This document shows, piece by piece, positions 1-7,891 of a DNA stretch of 64,000 nucleotides. Made by a program: the position numbers and the translations under genes. Source of the DNA: Butyricimonas faecihominis (lineage in GTDB: Bacteria > Bacteroidota > Bacteroidia > Bacteroidales > Marinifilaceae); the NCBI RefSeq assembly GCF_033096445.1, contig NZ_AP028155.1:625880-689879 (forward strand). The letters are read 5' to 3'. Every line of letters starts with the position of its first letter. The first letter of the stretch is position 1. Under the pieces are notes generated by a model. That model did not search any database. It was given only the letters and a program-made list of their open reading frames with translations, and had not been told where the DNA came from.

Positions 1-10
1 TGGGTCTCAA

Positions 11-189
11 CTTGTAACCTGTTAATTTGTAAGCGAATTGAAAAAGTTGTTTTTTAGTTCATCCCTTTGGCCTGTTTTTTGTTGCAAATATTTATTGATG
101 TTAACAGTTATGGCGTGTGCAGGGTAGTTGAACCTGTAACTTGTAACTTGTTAACTTGTAACCGAACTGAAAAACTCGTTTTTCAGTTC
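11..189. repeat. Pair of ~50 bp direct repeats, each with a hairpin end
   Basis: Two related ~50 bp copies lie at 11-60 and 140-189. Both open with CTTGTAAC.TGTTAA.TTGTAA and end in an inverted repeat. In the second copy the inverted repeat is nearly perfect (GAACTGAAAAAC, 2 nt, GTTTTTCAGTTC at 164-189); in the first it is imperfect. A shorter CTTGTA-CCTGTAAACTTGTAAC relative sits at about 8980-9008. The second copy ends 27 nt before the barrel-protein start, so it may be a leader hairpin or the terminator of a gene outside the window. Confidence 0.5.
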
Positions 190-216
190 TACCATATTAA
201 CCTTAAATTTAGTGGA

Positions 217-828
217 ATGAAAAAGTTTTTATTAGTGGTGCTTGCCATGGTCATGTTAGGTAGCGTGCAGGCCCAAACGTCGTTTAAAAACAAGGTGGAA
301 GGTTTAACCGGGACGGAATTTTATTTTGGTCCGAAGTTCGGGTTTAACGTGGCAAGTATCAGTGACGGTTTGAACAAGAGTAAGTTTAGTTTCCATCTGG
401 GAGCTTTTGCCGAGTTTAAATTTAATGATCTTTTCGGTTTGCAGACGGAGTTGATCTATTCTCGTCAAGGAGATAAAGGAAAGTCCGGGGGTGTGAAGAC
501 ATGGGCCCGCGTGAATTATTTGAATATTCCTGTTTTGGCTAAATTTTATGTTTGGGAAGGGGTTAGCGTTGATCTCGGGCCGCAACTGGGTTTTGCCTTG
601 AATGGTAAGAGTAAAACGAAATCCGGTGGTACGGAAGTAAAAACGGATATTGATCATTTGAACACGGTGGATTTGAGTTTTGCCATGGGATTGTCTTACG
701 ATTTTAATATGGGATTGGTGGTTTCTGCCCGTTACAATTTGGGGTTGACGAACGTGATCGAGAAAGATAAATTCGGTGGTAATAACCAGAACCGGGTGTT
801 CCAGTTATCAGCCGGTTGGAAATTCTAG
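217..828 (+). CDS. Outer-membrane beta-barrel protein (PorT/OMP_b-brl_2 type)
   Basis: This is a 203-residue protein with a clear signal peptide (MKKFLLVVLAMVMLGSVQA, cut before QTSFKN). Alternating amphipathic strands follow (YFGPKFGFNVASI, LGAFAEFKFND, GLQTELIYSRQGDK, YLNIPVLAKFYVW, VDLGPQLGFALNG) and it ends in an aromatic FQLSAGWKF strand, as expected for an outer-membrane barrel. The frame stays open up to 67, but the upstream codons overlap the repeat/hairpin region and would bury the signal peptide, so ATG 217 is chosen. Small barrels of this family are common in Bacteroidota and mostly have unknown cargo. It is followed by an intrinsic terminator and appears monocistronic. Confidence 0.8.
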   Translation: MKKFLLVVLAMVMLGSVQAQTSFKNKVEGLTGTEFYFGPKFGFNVASISDGLNKSKFSFHLGAFAEFKFNDLFGLQTELIYSRQGDKGKSGGVKTWARVNYLNIPVLAKFYVWEGVSVDLGPQLGFALNGKSKTKSGGTEVKTDIDHLNTVDLSFAMGLSYDFNMGLVVSARYNLGLTNVIEKDKFGGNNQNRVFQLSAGWKF

Positions 829-890
829 GTGTTTATCGTAGAATATAGAAACTCGTAAGTTTCATGACGTGAGATGGATGAGTTTTATTG

Positions 891-927
891 AAAAGACCGT
901 ACTTTGAATATTCAGGTGCGGTCTTTT
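891..927 (+). terminator. Intrinsic terminator after the barrel protein
   Basis: A 9 bp stem, AAAAGACCG (891-899) with CGGTCTTTT (919-927), runs directly into TTTTTATTTAAT. It lies 62 nt after the barrel-protein stop. Confidence 0.75.
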
Positions 928-1268
928 TATTTAATACCGTATTGTTGCTTGTAAGTCAACGGGAATAATTAATATGACTGATTTTGAGGCTCGGAAGGTG
1001 TGATTTAGGTACGAAACTAGGACTTGTTTCGAGTATTATTTAACGAACCTTTTTTGATATTACAAATGTAGTTATTTTCTTTTAATTACCAAAAAAGTTG
1101 TCATAAGGTTTAATATGTTTGTAATCAATGGTTAAACGATAGTAATTGTTCTTTGCACATGGCTTTCTAAAAGTCGTTTTGGACGATCTCTATAAACCTT
1201 CGTTTAACGAATCAAAAAATGATAGTGTAAAGTGGTTGTCAGACCCGTAAAGTGGGGACTGGTTGCAG
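928..1268. other. Intergenic stretch without a recognisable gene
   Basis: About 340 bp of AT-rich DNA between the barrel-protein terminator and the 3' end of queF. No ORF with coding character and no clear promoter was seen. A short hairpin-forming stretch (GTCGTTTTGGACGA) lies near 1172-1185. Confidence 0.4.
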
Positions 1269-1297
1269 GGACTGTCTAAATATCGTTTAGGCAGTCC
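1269..1297. terminator. Strong hairpin just beyond queF
   Basis: A 12 bp stem, GGACTGTCTAAA (1269-1280) with TTTAGGCAGTCC (1286-1297) including one G-T pair, carries a 5 nt loop and begins 6 nt after the queF stop on the minus strand. The T-run (CCTTTTG) is on the plus-strand side. It could be a 3'-end stabilising hairpin for queF or a plus-strand terminator. Confidence 0.5.
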
Positions 1298-1302
1298 TTT
1301 TG

Positions 1303-2178
1303 CTATTGTCTTAATAATTTCCGGGTTAATATTTCCGGGGCTTGGAGGTGTTCCGGGAGGTATTCTGCTTGGTTGGCCCGGGAGGGACAGATGTCGATGC
1401 CCCCGCGGCGGGTGTAGATACAGGATACCGCGAGAATCTCCGGGTGGAAGAGGTCCCATAAGCGTTTGTAGGTCATTTCACATATTTCTTCGTGGAAATG
1501 GTTCTCGTTTCGTAGGGAGACGATATATTTCAAGAGGGAGGCATGATCCGGTAGGCAGTCGGCTTGTATGTGGATGTAGATGCTACCCCAATCGGGTTGT
1601 TTCGTGATCTTGCAGTTACTCCGTAACAGGTGGCTGCATACCTTGATTTCCCCTCTTCCGGTTGTCCGGCTTTCCAGTAATGCCGGGTTTTCACTGTACT
1701 CGGTGAAGGTTGCCTGTTCGATGCCGGGCATGGCTTCCAGTAGCATGTAATCTTGAAAATCGAAATACGGTTTTTCGGGGGCTTGACGGAAAAACGTGGC
1801 TTCTATACGGGTTTGCAGTATTTGTTCGAGGTCCGATTTCACGGTTTGGAGGTATGTTTCTATGCCTGATGGAATGTCTTCCCCGAGGCGGGTCATGTTT
1901 AAGGAATTCAAGTATAGTTTCAGCGATTTACTTTCCACGATACATGGGCTGTTGGCCGGGTAAACCAGTTTTAGAACCCCGCACACGGGTAAGCCGTTTC
2001 TGGTTAAGAATCCGGCCTCGTAGGCGTGCCAAGTGTCGAATCCCCGGAATAATTCTTCCGGGGTATGAATATCGTAAATCTCCCGGTTTAGGCTACGCGG
2101 GACCGGAACGAGAATTGACGGGCAATAATCGGTCGGGTAGGCAACTTGTTGGCCGAGGACTTTGGATTCAATACTCAT
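1303..2178 (-). CDS. queF: NADPH-dependent 7-cyano-7-deazaguanine reductase QueF (long form)
   Basis: The product reduces preQ0 to preQ1 in queuosine tRNA modification. It has 291 residues, the length of the long E. coli-type QueF with two tandem tunnel-fold halves. The QueF motif ESKSLKLYL is at residues 82-90. The catalytic cysteine is Cys189 in LRSNCKITKQPDWGS, with Asp196 a little downstream, and the substrate-binding His-Glu pair is in HFHEE (about 227-231). The start lies 2 nt after the stop of the upstream ABC exporter, so the two are almost certainly co-transcribed and perhaps coupled. No preQ1 riboswitch was seen, which fits its position as the distal gene of an operon. Confidence 0.95.
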   Translation of the reverse strand: MSIESKVLGQQVAYPTDYCPSILVPVPRSLNREIYDIHTPEELFRGFDTWHAYEAGFLTRNGLPVCGVLKLVYPANSPCIVESKSLKLYLNSLNMTRLGEDIPSGIETYLQTVKSDLEQILQTRIEATFFRQAPEKPYFDFQDYMLLEAMPGIEQATFTEYSENPALLESRTTGRGEIKVCSHLLRSNCKITKQPDWGSIYIHIQADCLPDHASLLKYIVSLRNENHFHEEICEMTYKRLWDLFHPEILAVSCIYTRRGGIDICPSRANQAEYLPEHLQAPEILTRKLLRQ

Positions 2179-2180
2179 GA

Positions 2181-4004
2181 TCAGAAGTTTTGCATGTTGT
2201 ATAATTTCGTGTAGATGCCATCCAGAGCCAACAGTTCTTCATGGCGTCCCCGTTCCACGATTTTACCTTCGTGGAAAACGCAGATCATGTCGGCGTTGCG
2301 GATCGTTGAAAGACGATGGGCCACGACGATGGAGGTGCGGTTTTTCATCAGGTTATCGAGGGCCTCCTGCACGAGCTTTTCCGACTCGGTGTCCAGTGCG
2401 GAGGTCGCCTCGTCGAGGATCATGATGGGCGGGTTTTTCAACACGGCCCGGGCGATGCTCAAGCGTTGGCGTTGTCCACCGCTTAATTTGCCCCCGCGGT
2501 CCCCGATACAGGTGTCATATCCTTTCTCGGTTTGCATGATAAACTCGTGGGCATTGGCAATCCGGGCTGCCCGTTCGACCTCTTCCCGGGTGGCCGATTC
2601 GACGCCGAAGGCGATGTTATTAAAGATAGTATCGTTAAAGAGGATCGGGTCTTGGTTCACGTTCCCCATGAGTTCACGTAAACCGTGTAACGACACGTCC
2701 TTGATGTTGATGCCGTCGATTAGGATTTCACCCTTGATCACGTCGTAGAAACGGGGCAAGAGATCGACAAAGGTACTCTTCCCGGAGCCGGATTGTCCGA
2801 CGAGGGCAACGGTCTGTCCTTTTCCTATTTTGACATTCACGTCCTTTAGGACGACGCGGTCCGGACGGTAAGCAAAACTCACGTTGCGGTACTCGATCTC
2901 TTTATTGAACCCGTTTAACGGTTTCGGTTGTTCGGGTTCCAGTATGGTTGATTCGGCATTTAGTATCTGGTCGATACGGTCCATGGCGGCGGCTCCTTTC
3001 TGAATGCTGTATAGTGCCGTGGAGAATTGTTTTGCCGGGTTGATGATCGAGTAGAAGAGGGCTATATAGGCGATAAAGCTTGAGGCATCCATGAGAGGTG
3101 TCTGCCCGAGAATAAGAAGGCCTCCGAACCACACGACGATTACCACGACGATGGTTCCGAGGAATTCACTCATCGGGTGAGCGAGTGAACGACGCCACAT
3201 CAGGCGGTTCATGATTTGGCGGTACTGTTCATTATGCGAGGTGAATAACTTATCCATCTTATCTTCGGCGTTGAATGCCTTGATCACGCGGAGGCCGGAA
3301 AGGGTTTCCTCGATGTTGGACAGGATTTCGCCCATTTTGTCTTGCCCTTCCTTGGAGCGCTTTTTCAAGGTCTTTCCCACCTTACCGATCAAGGTCCCCA
3401 TGATGGGCAGTAGTACCAGCACAAATAAGGTTAATTGCCAGCTCATAAAGATCATTCCGGAGAGGTAGATCAGGATGATGATGGGGTTTTGGAAGAACAT
3501 TTCCAACGAGTTCATGATGGAGTTCTCCACTTCTTGCACGTCACCCGTGGTTCGGGCGATGATGTCACCCTTGCGTTCTTCGGAGAAGAAGGGAAGAGGC
3601 AATGATAATATCTTTTGGTATATTTTCCGACGAATATCCCGCACGACACCATTCCGGATGAACACGATCTCGTAGGAGGCGAGATAGGAGAATCCCGTTT
3701 TGAATAATGCGGCTAGTACGAAGAAACCACCGGCAAATAGTAAGGTGGTCGATGCGGAAAAATGTTGTTTTGATAGCGTGACGTAATAGTTGAAGTTCGT
3801 CATCAAGCTCTCCTTGTTTAGTTCGAATGGTACGAGTTCTGTTACTTCTTCCGTCACGTTGAAAAGGATGTTTAGCACGGGTACGAGTAACACGAACGAA
3901 ACAGAACCGAATGCGGCGGAAAGAATATTGTAGAAGATGTTTTTTCCGAGTCTGGATTTGTAAGGAGGGATGAACCTCTTCAAAATTTGTATGAAATCAC
4001 GCAT
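2181..4004 (-). CDS. ABC transporter, fused permease/ATPase (MsbA-like exporter)
   Basis: This is a 607-residue half-transporter with a six-helix ABC membrane domain (about 20-330) and a C-terminal ATPase. Walker A GQSGSGKST starts at 403, the signature LSGGQRQR at 507, Walker B ILDEATSALD ends with the DE pair near 531, and the H-loop His is near 561. The architecture and length match MsbA-type lipid or drug exporters, which act as homodimers in the inner membrane. MsbA itself (lipid A-core flippase) is plausible but cannot be separated from other ABCB exporters by eye. It lies between purB and queF on the same strand, 2 nt from queF. An ATTGAAAATT repeat cluster separates it from purB. Confidence 0.88.
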   Translation of the reverse strand: MRDFIQILKRFIPPYKSRLGKNIFYNILSAAFGSVSFVLLVPVLNILFNVTEEVTELVPFELNKESLMTNFNYYVTLSKQHFSASTTLLFAGGFFVLAALFKTGFSYLASYEIVFIRNGVVRDIRRKIYQKILSLPLPFFSEERKGDIIARTTGDVQEVENSIMNSLEMFFQNPIIILIYLSGMIFMSWQLTLFVLVLLPIMGTLIGKVGKTLKKRSKEGQDKMGEILSNIEETLSGLRVIKAFNAEDKMDKLFTSHNEQYRQIMNRLMWRRSLAHPMSEFLGTIVVVIVVWFGGLLILGQTPLMDASSFIAYIALFYSIINPAKQFSTALYSIQKGAAAMDRIDQILNAESTILEPEQPKPLNGFNKEIEYRNVSFAYRPDRVVLKDVNVKIGKGQTVALVGQSGSGKSTFVDLLPRFYDVIKGEILIDGINIKDVSLHGLRELMGNVNQDPILFNDTIFNNIAFGVESATREEVERAARIANAHEFIMQTEKGYDTCIGDRGGKLSGGQRQRLSIARAVLKNPPIMILDEATSALDTESEKLVQEALDNLMKNRTSIVVAHRLSTIRNADMICVFHEGKIVERGRHEELLALDGIYTKLYNMQNF

Positions 4005-4007
4005 AAT

Positions 4008-4083
4008 AATTGAAAATTGAAAGTTGAAAATTGAAAATGAGAATAGAATACATTTTCAATTCTCCATTTTCAATTTTCAATTG
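4008..4083. repeat. ATTGAAAATT-type inverted repeat cluster
   Basis: The spacer between purB and the ABC exporter is almost entirely ATTGAAAATTGAAAGTTG units followed, after about 10 nt, by their reverse complement (CATTTTCAATTCTCC...TTTTCAATTG), so the transcript could fold into a long AU-rich hairpin. Related clusters occur at 8926-8962, 13630-13662 and about 39122-39144. Confidence 0.6.
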
Positions 4084-4085
4084 TT

Positions 4086-5426
4086 TTATAGTTTTCCCGT
4101 GTAGTTTGACGGGCTGATTTGTTTGAGTTGTTCTTTCAGCTCGGCAGATACGTCAAGGGTGTCGATGAACTCGGCGATGGAGGCTTGGGTTACCTTGCTG
4201 TTGGTACGGGTAAGGGCTTTTAACGCCTCGTACGGGTTGGGGTAAGCTTCGCGGCGAAGTATGGTCTGGATCGCCTCGGCTACCACGGCCCAGTTATCCT
4301 CTAGGTCTGCCTCGATGGCCGGTTTGTTGATGATCAGTTTGTTTAATCCTTTCAGCGTGGATTTGAAGGCGATGATCGTGTGGGCCAAGGGTACCCCGAT
4401 GTTACGTAAGACGGTGGAATCCGTAAGGTCACGTTGCAGACGGGAGATTGGCAATTTGTTGCTGAGGTGGTCAAGCACGGCATTAGCAATCCCTAGGTTA
4501 CCTTCCGAGTTCTCGAAGTCGATCGGGTTTACCTTGTGGGGCATAGCTGACGAGCCAACTTCTCCGGCCTTGATTTTCTGTTTGAAGTAGGCCATGGAGA
4601 TATACGTCCAGAAGTCACGATCCAAATCCACCACGATGTTGTTGATGCGGCGCAGGTTGTCGAACACGGCGGCAAAGTTGTCGTAGTTGGATATTTGGGT
4701 GGTGTATTGTTCTCGTTCTATTTTCAGTTTTTCGGTAAGGAACTTGTTGGCAAATGCCGTCCAGTCGATCTCCGGGTAAGCCACGTTGTGGGCGTTGAAG
4801 TTCCCGGTGGCACCTCCGAATTTACCGGAACAAGCTACTTTTTTCAGTAGTTCCAGTTGTTTGGTCAGACGATAGACGAATACACGGATCTCTTTACCCA
4901 ATCGGGTCGGGGATGCCGGTTGCCCGTGGGTTTTTGCCAGCATGGGTACATCTTTCCACTCTTCGGCCAATTCTTCGAGTTTGGCGATCAGTTCGTCAAT
5001 CACGGGGTAGTAAACGTCGTGAATGGCATCCCGGAAAGAACAGGGTACTGCCGTGTTGTTGATATCTTGTGAAGTCAACCCGAAGTGGATAAATTCTTTG
5101 TACTCGTGGAGATTCAGTGCGTCGAACCGTTCCTTGATGAAGTATTCCACGGCTTTCACGTCGTGGTTGGTTACTTTCTCGATGTCTTTGATCTTTTGGG
5201 CATCCTCGACGGTAAAGTCCAGGTATATTTCTTTCAAGTTGTCAAACAGCGCGTGGTCGAATCTTCGTAATTGTGGTAACGGTAACTCGCAGAGAGCGAT
5301 GAAGTATTCAACCTCTACCATTACCCTGTAACGAATCAGGGCACTCTCGGAAAAGTAGTTTGCCAAGCTATCTACTTTGTCCCTGTATCTGCCGTCAATC
5401 GGCGAAATTGCTGTTAATGCTTGCAT
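4086..5426 (-). CDS. purB: Adenylosuccinate lyase PurB
   Basis: PurB catalyses two fumarate-releasing steps of purine synthesis (SAICAR to AICAR, adenylosuccinate to AMP). It has 446 residues, normal for the E. coli-type branch. The fumarase/aspartase superfamily signature GSSAMPHKVNP (291-301) is intact and carries the catalytic-loop serine. THGQPASPT (166-174) holds the general-acid histidine, and TSQDINNTA is present near 118-126. It is the first gene of a minus-strand run with the ABC exporter and queF. Confidence 0.95.
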   Translation of the reverse strand: MQALTAISPIDGRYRDKVDSLANYFSESALIRYRVMVEVEYFIALCELPLPQLRRFDHALFDNLKEIYLDFTVEDAQKIKDIEKVTNHDVKAVEYFIKERFDALNLHEYKEFIHFGLTSQDINNTAVPCSFRDAIHDVYYPVIDELIAKLEELAEEWKDVPMLAKTHGQPASPTRLGKEIRVFVYRLTKQLELLKKVACSGKFGGATGNFNAHNVAYPEIDWTAFANKFLTEKLKIEREQYTTQISNYDNFAAVFDNLRRINNIVVDLDRDFWTYISMAYFKQKIKAGEVGSSAMPHKVNPIDFENSEGNLGIANAVLDHLSNKLPISRLQRDLTDSTVLRNIGVPLAHTIIAFKSTLKGLNKLIINKPAIEADLEDNWAVVAEAIQTILRREAYPNPYEALKALTRTNSKVTQASIAEFIDTLDVSAELKEQLKQISPSNYTGKL

Positions 5427-5502
5427 ATGTTATTTGTTTTTCACGTTATTGTTAAATCAAGGAATTTACTTTCTCACGCGAAAGTACAAAATAGTTCGTA
5501 AA

Positions 5503-5555
5503 GTTCATAAGGTCTGTAAAGTTTATAAAGAATTCTAAGGCAACGTCGTTGCCTT
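5503..5555. repeat. GTTCATAAGGTCT motif plus GGCAAC/GTTGCC hairpin
   Basis: The divergent purB/EI24 spacer holds GTTCATAAGGTCTGTAAAGTT followed by the hairpin AAGGCAAC-GTC-GTTGCCTT (5537-5555). The same combination (GTTCATAAGGTCTATGG, then ACGGCAAC-TCTC-GTTGCCGT) recurs after uvrA at 48945-49012, so this looks like a dispersed short element. Confidence 0.45.
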
Positions 5556-5605
5556 GATGTTTGCGAAAAAATGTTTAAATTTACAGGAAATTTAATGCAC
5601 TGTTT

Positions 5606-6409
5606 ATGGGTTTTGCACGAGATTTTTCGAGAGGAATACGAGCATACGGGAAGGCGATAAGTTTATTGTTTTCTAGTAAGTTGTGGTATTTTATGCTTTT
5701 CCCGGTGGTGATTGTCATCGTGTTGTTCGTGGTCGGTAATTATGCCGTGGGGTATTTGGGGGACGGACTTTCCGGTGTGATCGAGGCAAAAATGATGGAG
5801 TGGATTGAGGGTATATCATGGTTGGAATGGGTGTCGGGAGTGGCCGGATTCTTAGTAAAGTTGTTAACCCGTTTCCTGTATTATATACTATTTATTTCGT
5901 TCGGGGGATACGTGGTAATGGTGGTGATGTCGCCCGTTTACTCGTGGCTTTCGGAACGGACAGAGGCAATTGTGTCGGGGTGGGAGTACCCTTTTGACCT
6001 GAAACAATTGGTTTGGGAAATCGGACGAGGTATTGCAATTTCGTTACGTTGTATGATCCTGCAATTACTCGTGATGATTGTGTTGTTTTTCGGTTCTTTT
6101 ATTCCTTTGGCCGGATTGGTTATGCCTGTACTGACCTTTGGAGTGGGCGCTTATTTCTACGGGTTCGCTTTTATGGATTATGCCGTGGAGAGAAAGCGTT
6201 TTCGGGTAAAGGAGAGTGTTCGTTATATGCGACATAATGCGGGAAGCGTGACGGCTATCGGGACTGTGTTTGCCTTGTCGTTGATGATCCCGTGGGGGAG
6301 TATCGTGGTTTGCAGTTTTGTGTCGTTACTTTCTGTGGTGGCGGGAACGGTGGTGGTCGAGGAACAGTTGGGGAAGGAAAATATTCAAAAATTGAAAGAT
6401 ATAGCATGA
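5606..6409 (+). CDS. EI24/CysZ-like integral membrane protein
   Basis: This 267-residue protein has about five or six hydrophobic segments and the family pattern of the EI24 (formerly DUF540) proteins. It has an N-terminal FARDFSRGIRAYGKAISLLF, a central MSPVYSWLSERTEAIVSG, and a FYGFAFMDYAVERKRFRVKES region before the last membrane segments. E. coli CysZ of this family carries sulfate, but Bacteroidota members have no proven substrate. Its stop codon overlaps the start of the NfeD protease (ATGA, 6406-6409), so the two are translationally coupled. No sulfate-assimilation gene is nearby. Confidence 0.82.
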   Translation: MGFARDFSRGIRAYGKAISLLFSSKLWYFMLFPVVIVIVLFVVGNYAVGYLGDGLSGVIEAKMMEWIEGISWLEWVSGVAGFLVKLLTRFLYYILFISFGGYVVMVVMSPVYSWLSERTEAIVSGWEYPFDLKQLVWEIGRGIAISLRCMILQLLVMIVLFFGSFIPLAGLVMPVLTFGVGAYFYGFAFMDYAVERKRFRVKESVRYMRHNAGSVTAIGTVFALSLMIPWGSIVVCSFVSLLSVVAGTVVVEEQLGKENIQKLKDIA

Positions 6410-7809
6410 TGAGAAAGTGGTTGGTAGTTTTGTTTTTGTTGGTGGGAAACCTGCCGATGTTTGCCGGGGAGGAAAAAAATGATTCGGGGGAGAATCGGGA
6501 ACTGGTTTACAAGGTGGATATTAAGGACGAAATCGGTCCTAGTATATGGCGGTTGGTGAAAAGGTCTTTTGACCGGGCCACGGACGAAAATGCAGATGTT
6601 ATTTTGGTGCATATGAATACGTACGGGGGAATGGTAGTATATGCCGATTCTCTGCGTAGTTTGATATTGAATTATCCGAAACCGGTATGGGTATTTATTG
6701 ATAATAATGCCGCCTCTGCGGGAGCGTTGATTTCTATTGCCTGTGACCGTATTTATATGCGTGAAGGAGCGAATATAGGTGCGGCAACAGTCGTGAACCA
6801 AACGGGGGATGCCATGCCCGATAAGTACCAGTCATATATGCGATCGATGATTCGTGCCACGGCTCAGGCGCACGGGAAGGATACGGTGATGGAGAACGGG
6901 CAAAGGGTGATTCGTTGGAAACGGGATCCGAGGATTGCCGAAGCTATGGTGGACGAGAGGGTTGTGGTCGAGGGGGTAACGGATAGCGGGAAAGTGGTAA
7001 CGTTTACTCCGCATGAGGCGATACAATACGGGTTCTGTGACGGAATTGCGGAGAGCGTGGTGGAAGTGTTACAGAAAGAGGGAATTACGAATTACGAGTT
7101 GCACGAGTATAAACCGACGACGATGGATCGGTTTATAGGGTTTCTGATCAGCCCGATCGTACAAGGGATTTTGATCATGATTATTATCGGGGGAATTTAT
7201 TTCGAGTTGCAGACTCCGGGAGTTGGGTTCCCCTTGGTAGCAGCGATAACAGCGTGTTTGTTGTATTTTGCCCCGTTGTATTTGGAAGGGATGGCAAATT
7301 ACGTGGAGATGATCCTGTTTGTGGTGGGGATTATCCTGTTGCTGCTGGAGATATTCGTGATACCGGGTTTCGGTGTCACCGGGGTACTGGGAATTGTTTG
7401 CGTGGTAGCGTCGCTGGTATTGGCGGGGATTGACGATTTCACGTTTGATTTCTTGCCGGATTTTACAAGTGCCATTATTCGCTCGTTGTTTTTCGTGGTG
7501 AGTTGTTCGTTACTTTCACTATTCGGGAGTATTTGGTTGAGCCGAAAATTGTTTGGTTCCCGACGATTGAATTTTGCTCTTCACGCAGAACAGAAAGTGG
7601 AGGATGGTTTCGTGGGTGTGGATATGGCGGTAAAGGAGGAGATCGGTAAGGTGGGGACTACATTCACAGATTTGCGCCCGGCGGGGAAGGTAATGATCGG
7701 GAATGAGGTGTATGATGCTGTGTCGGATACGGGAGCTTTTATTGAGAGAGGAAAAGTGGTACGGGTGGTTAAATATCAGGCCGGGCAGGTTTACGTGGTT
7801 ATAAATTAA
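6406..7809 (+). CDS. NfeD-family membrane serine protease (ClpP-class)
   Basis: The ORF is open from 6292, but the signal peptide (MMRKWLVVLFLLVGNLPMFA) and the ATGA overlap with the EI24 gene place the start at 6406, giving 467 residues. Residues about 32-260 form a ClpP/SppA-like domain with the nucleophile serine in NNAASAGALIS (Ser105) and a likely catalytic lysine in MPDKYQSY (Lys140). Four or five membrane helices follow (about 245-385), and then a C-terminal OB-fold NfeD domain (GKVGTTFTDLRPAGKVMIG). Family members act in envelope quality control with stomatin/flotillin partners; no stomatin gene is in this window. Confidence 0.88.
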   Translation: MMRKWLVVLFLLVGNLPMFAGEEKNDSGENRELVYKVDIKDEIGPSIWRLVKRSFDRATDENADVILVHMNTYGGMVVYADSLRSLILNYPKPVWVFIDNNAASAGALISIACDRIYMREGANIGAATVVNQTGDAMPDKYQSYMRSMIRATAQAHGKDTVMENGQRVIRWKRDPRIAEAMVDERVVVEGVTDSGKVVTFTPHEAIQYGFCDGIAESVVEVLQKEGITNYELHEYKPTTMDRFIGFLISPIVQGILIMIIIGGIYFELQTPGVGFPLVAAITACLLYFAPLYLEGMANYVEMILFVVGIILLLLEIFVIPGFGVTGVLGIVCVVASLVLAGIDDFTFDFLPDFTSAIIRSLFFVVSCSLLSLFGSIWLSRKLFGSRRLNFALHAEQKVEDGFVGVDMAVKEEIGKVGTTFTDLRPAGKVMIGNEVYDAVSDTGAFIERGKVVRVVKYQAGQVYVVIN

Positions 7810-7849
7810 GAGAATAAAAAAAGAGGTCCATCGAGGTATGGCTTGGTGG

Positions 7850-7891
7850 AATCAAATTGATTAGGACGTTGATTGGTTATTTGATTTTTTT
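7850..7891 (+). terminator. Possible terminator for the EI24-nfeD pair
   Basis: AATCAAAT (7850-7857) pairs with ATTTGATT (7879-7886), followed by TTTTTT. The structure overlaps the last codons of the convergent Nudix gene. The long loop makes it weaker than the other terminators here. Confidence 0.4.

Noticed and set aside
67-216. N-terminal extension of the barrel protein
   Set aside because: It runs through the repeat/hairpin region and would bury the signal peptide.
2215-2748. Plus-strand 177-codon ORF in the ABC exporter
   Set aside because: Antisense shadow of the ATPase domain, with a Ser/Arg-rich translation and no motifs.
6292-6405. Upstream extension of the NfeD protein
   Set aside because: It overlaps the EI24 gene by 118 nt and places 38 Gly-rich residues before a good signal peptide; ATGA coupling at 6406 is the better start.
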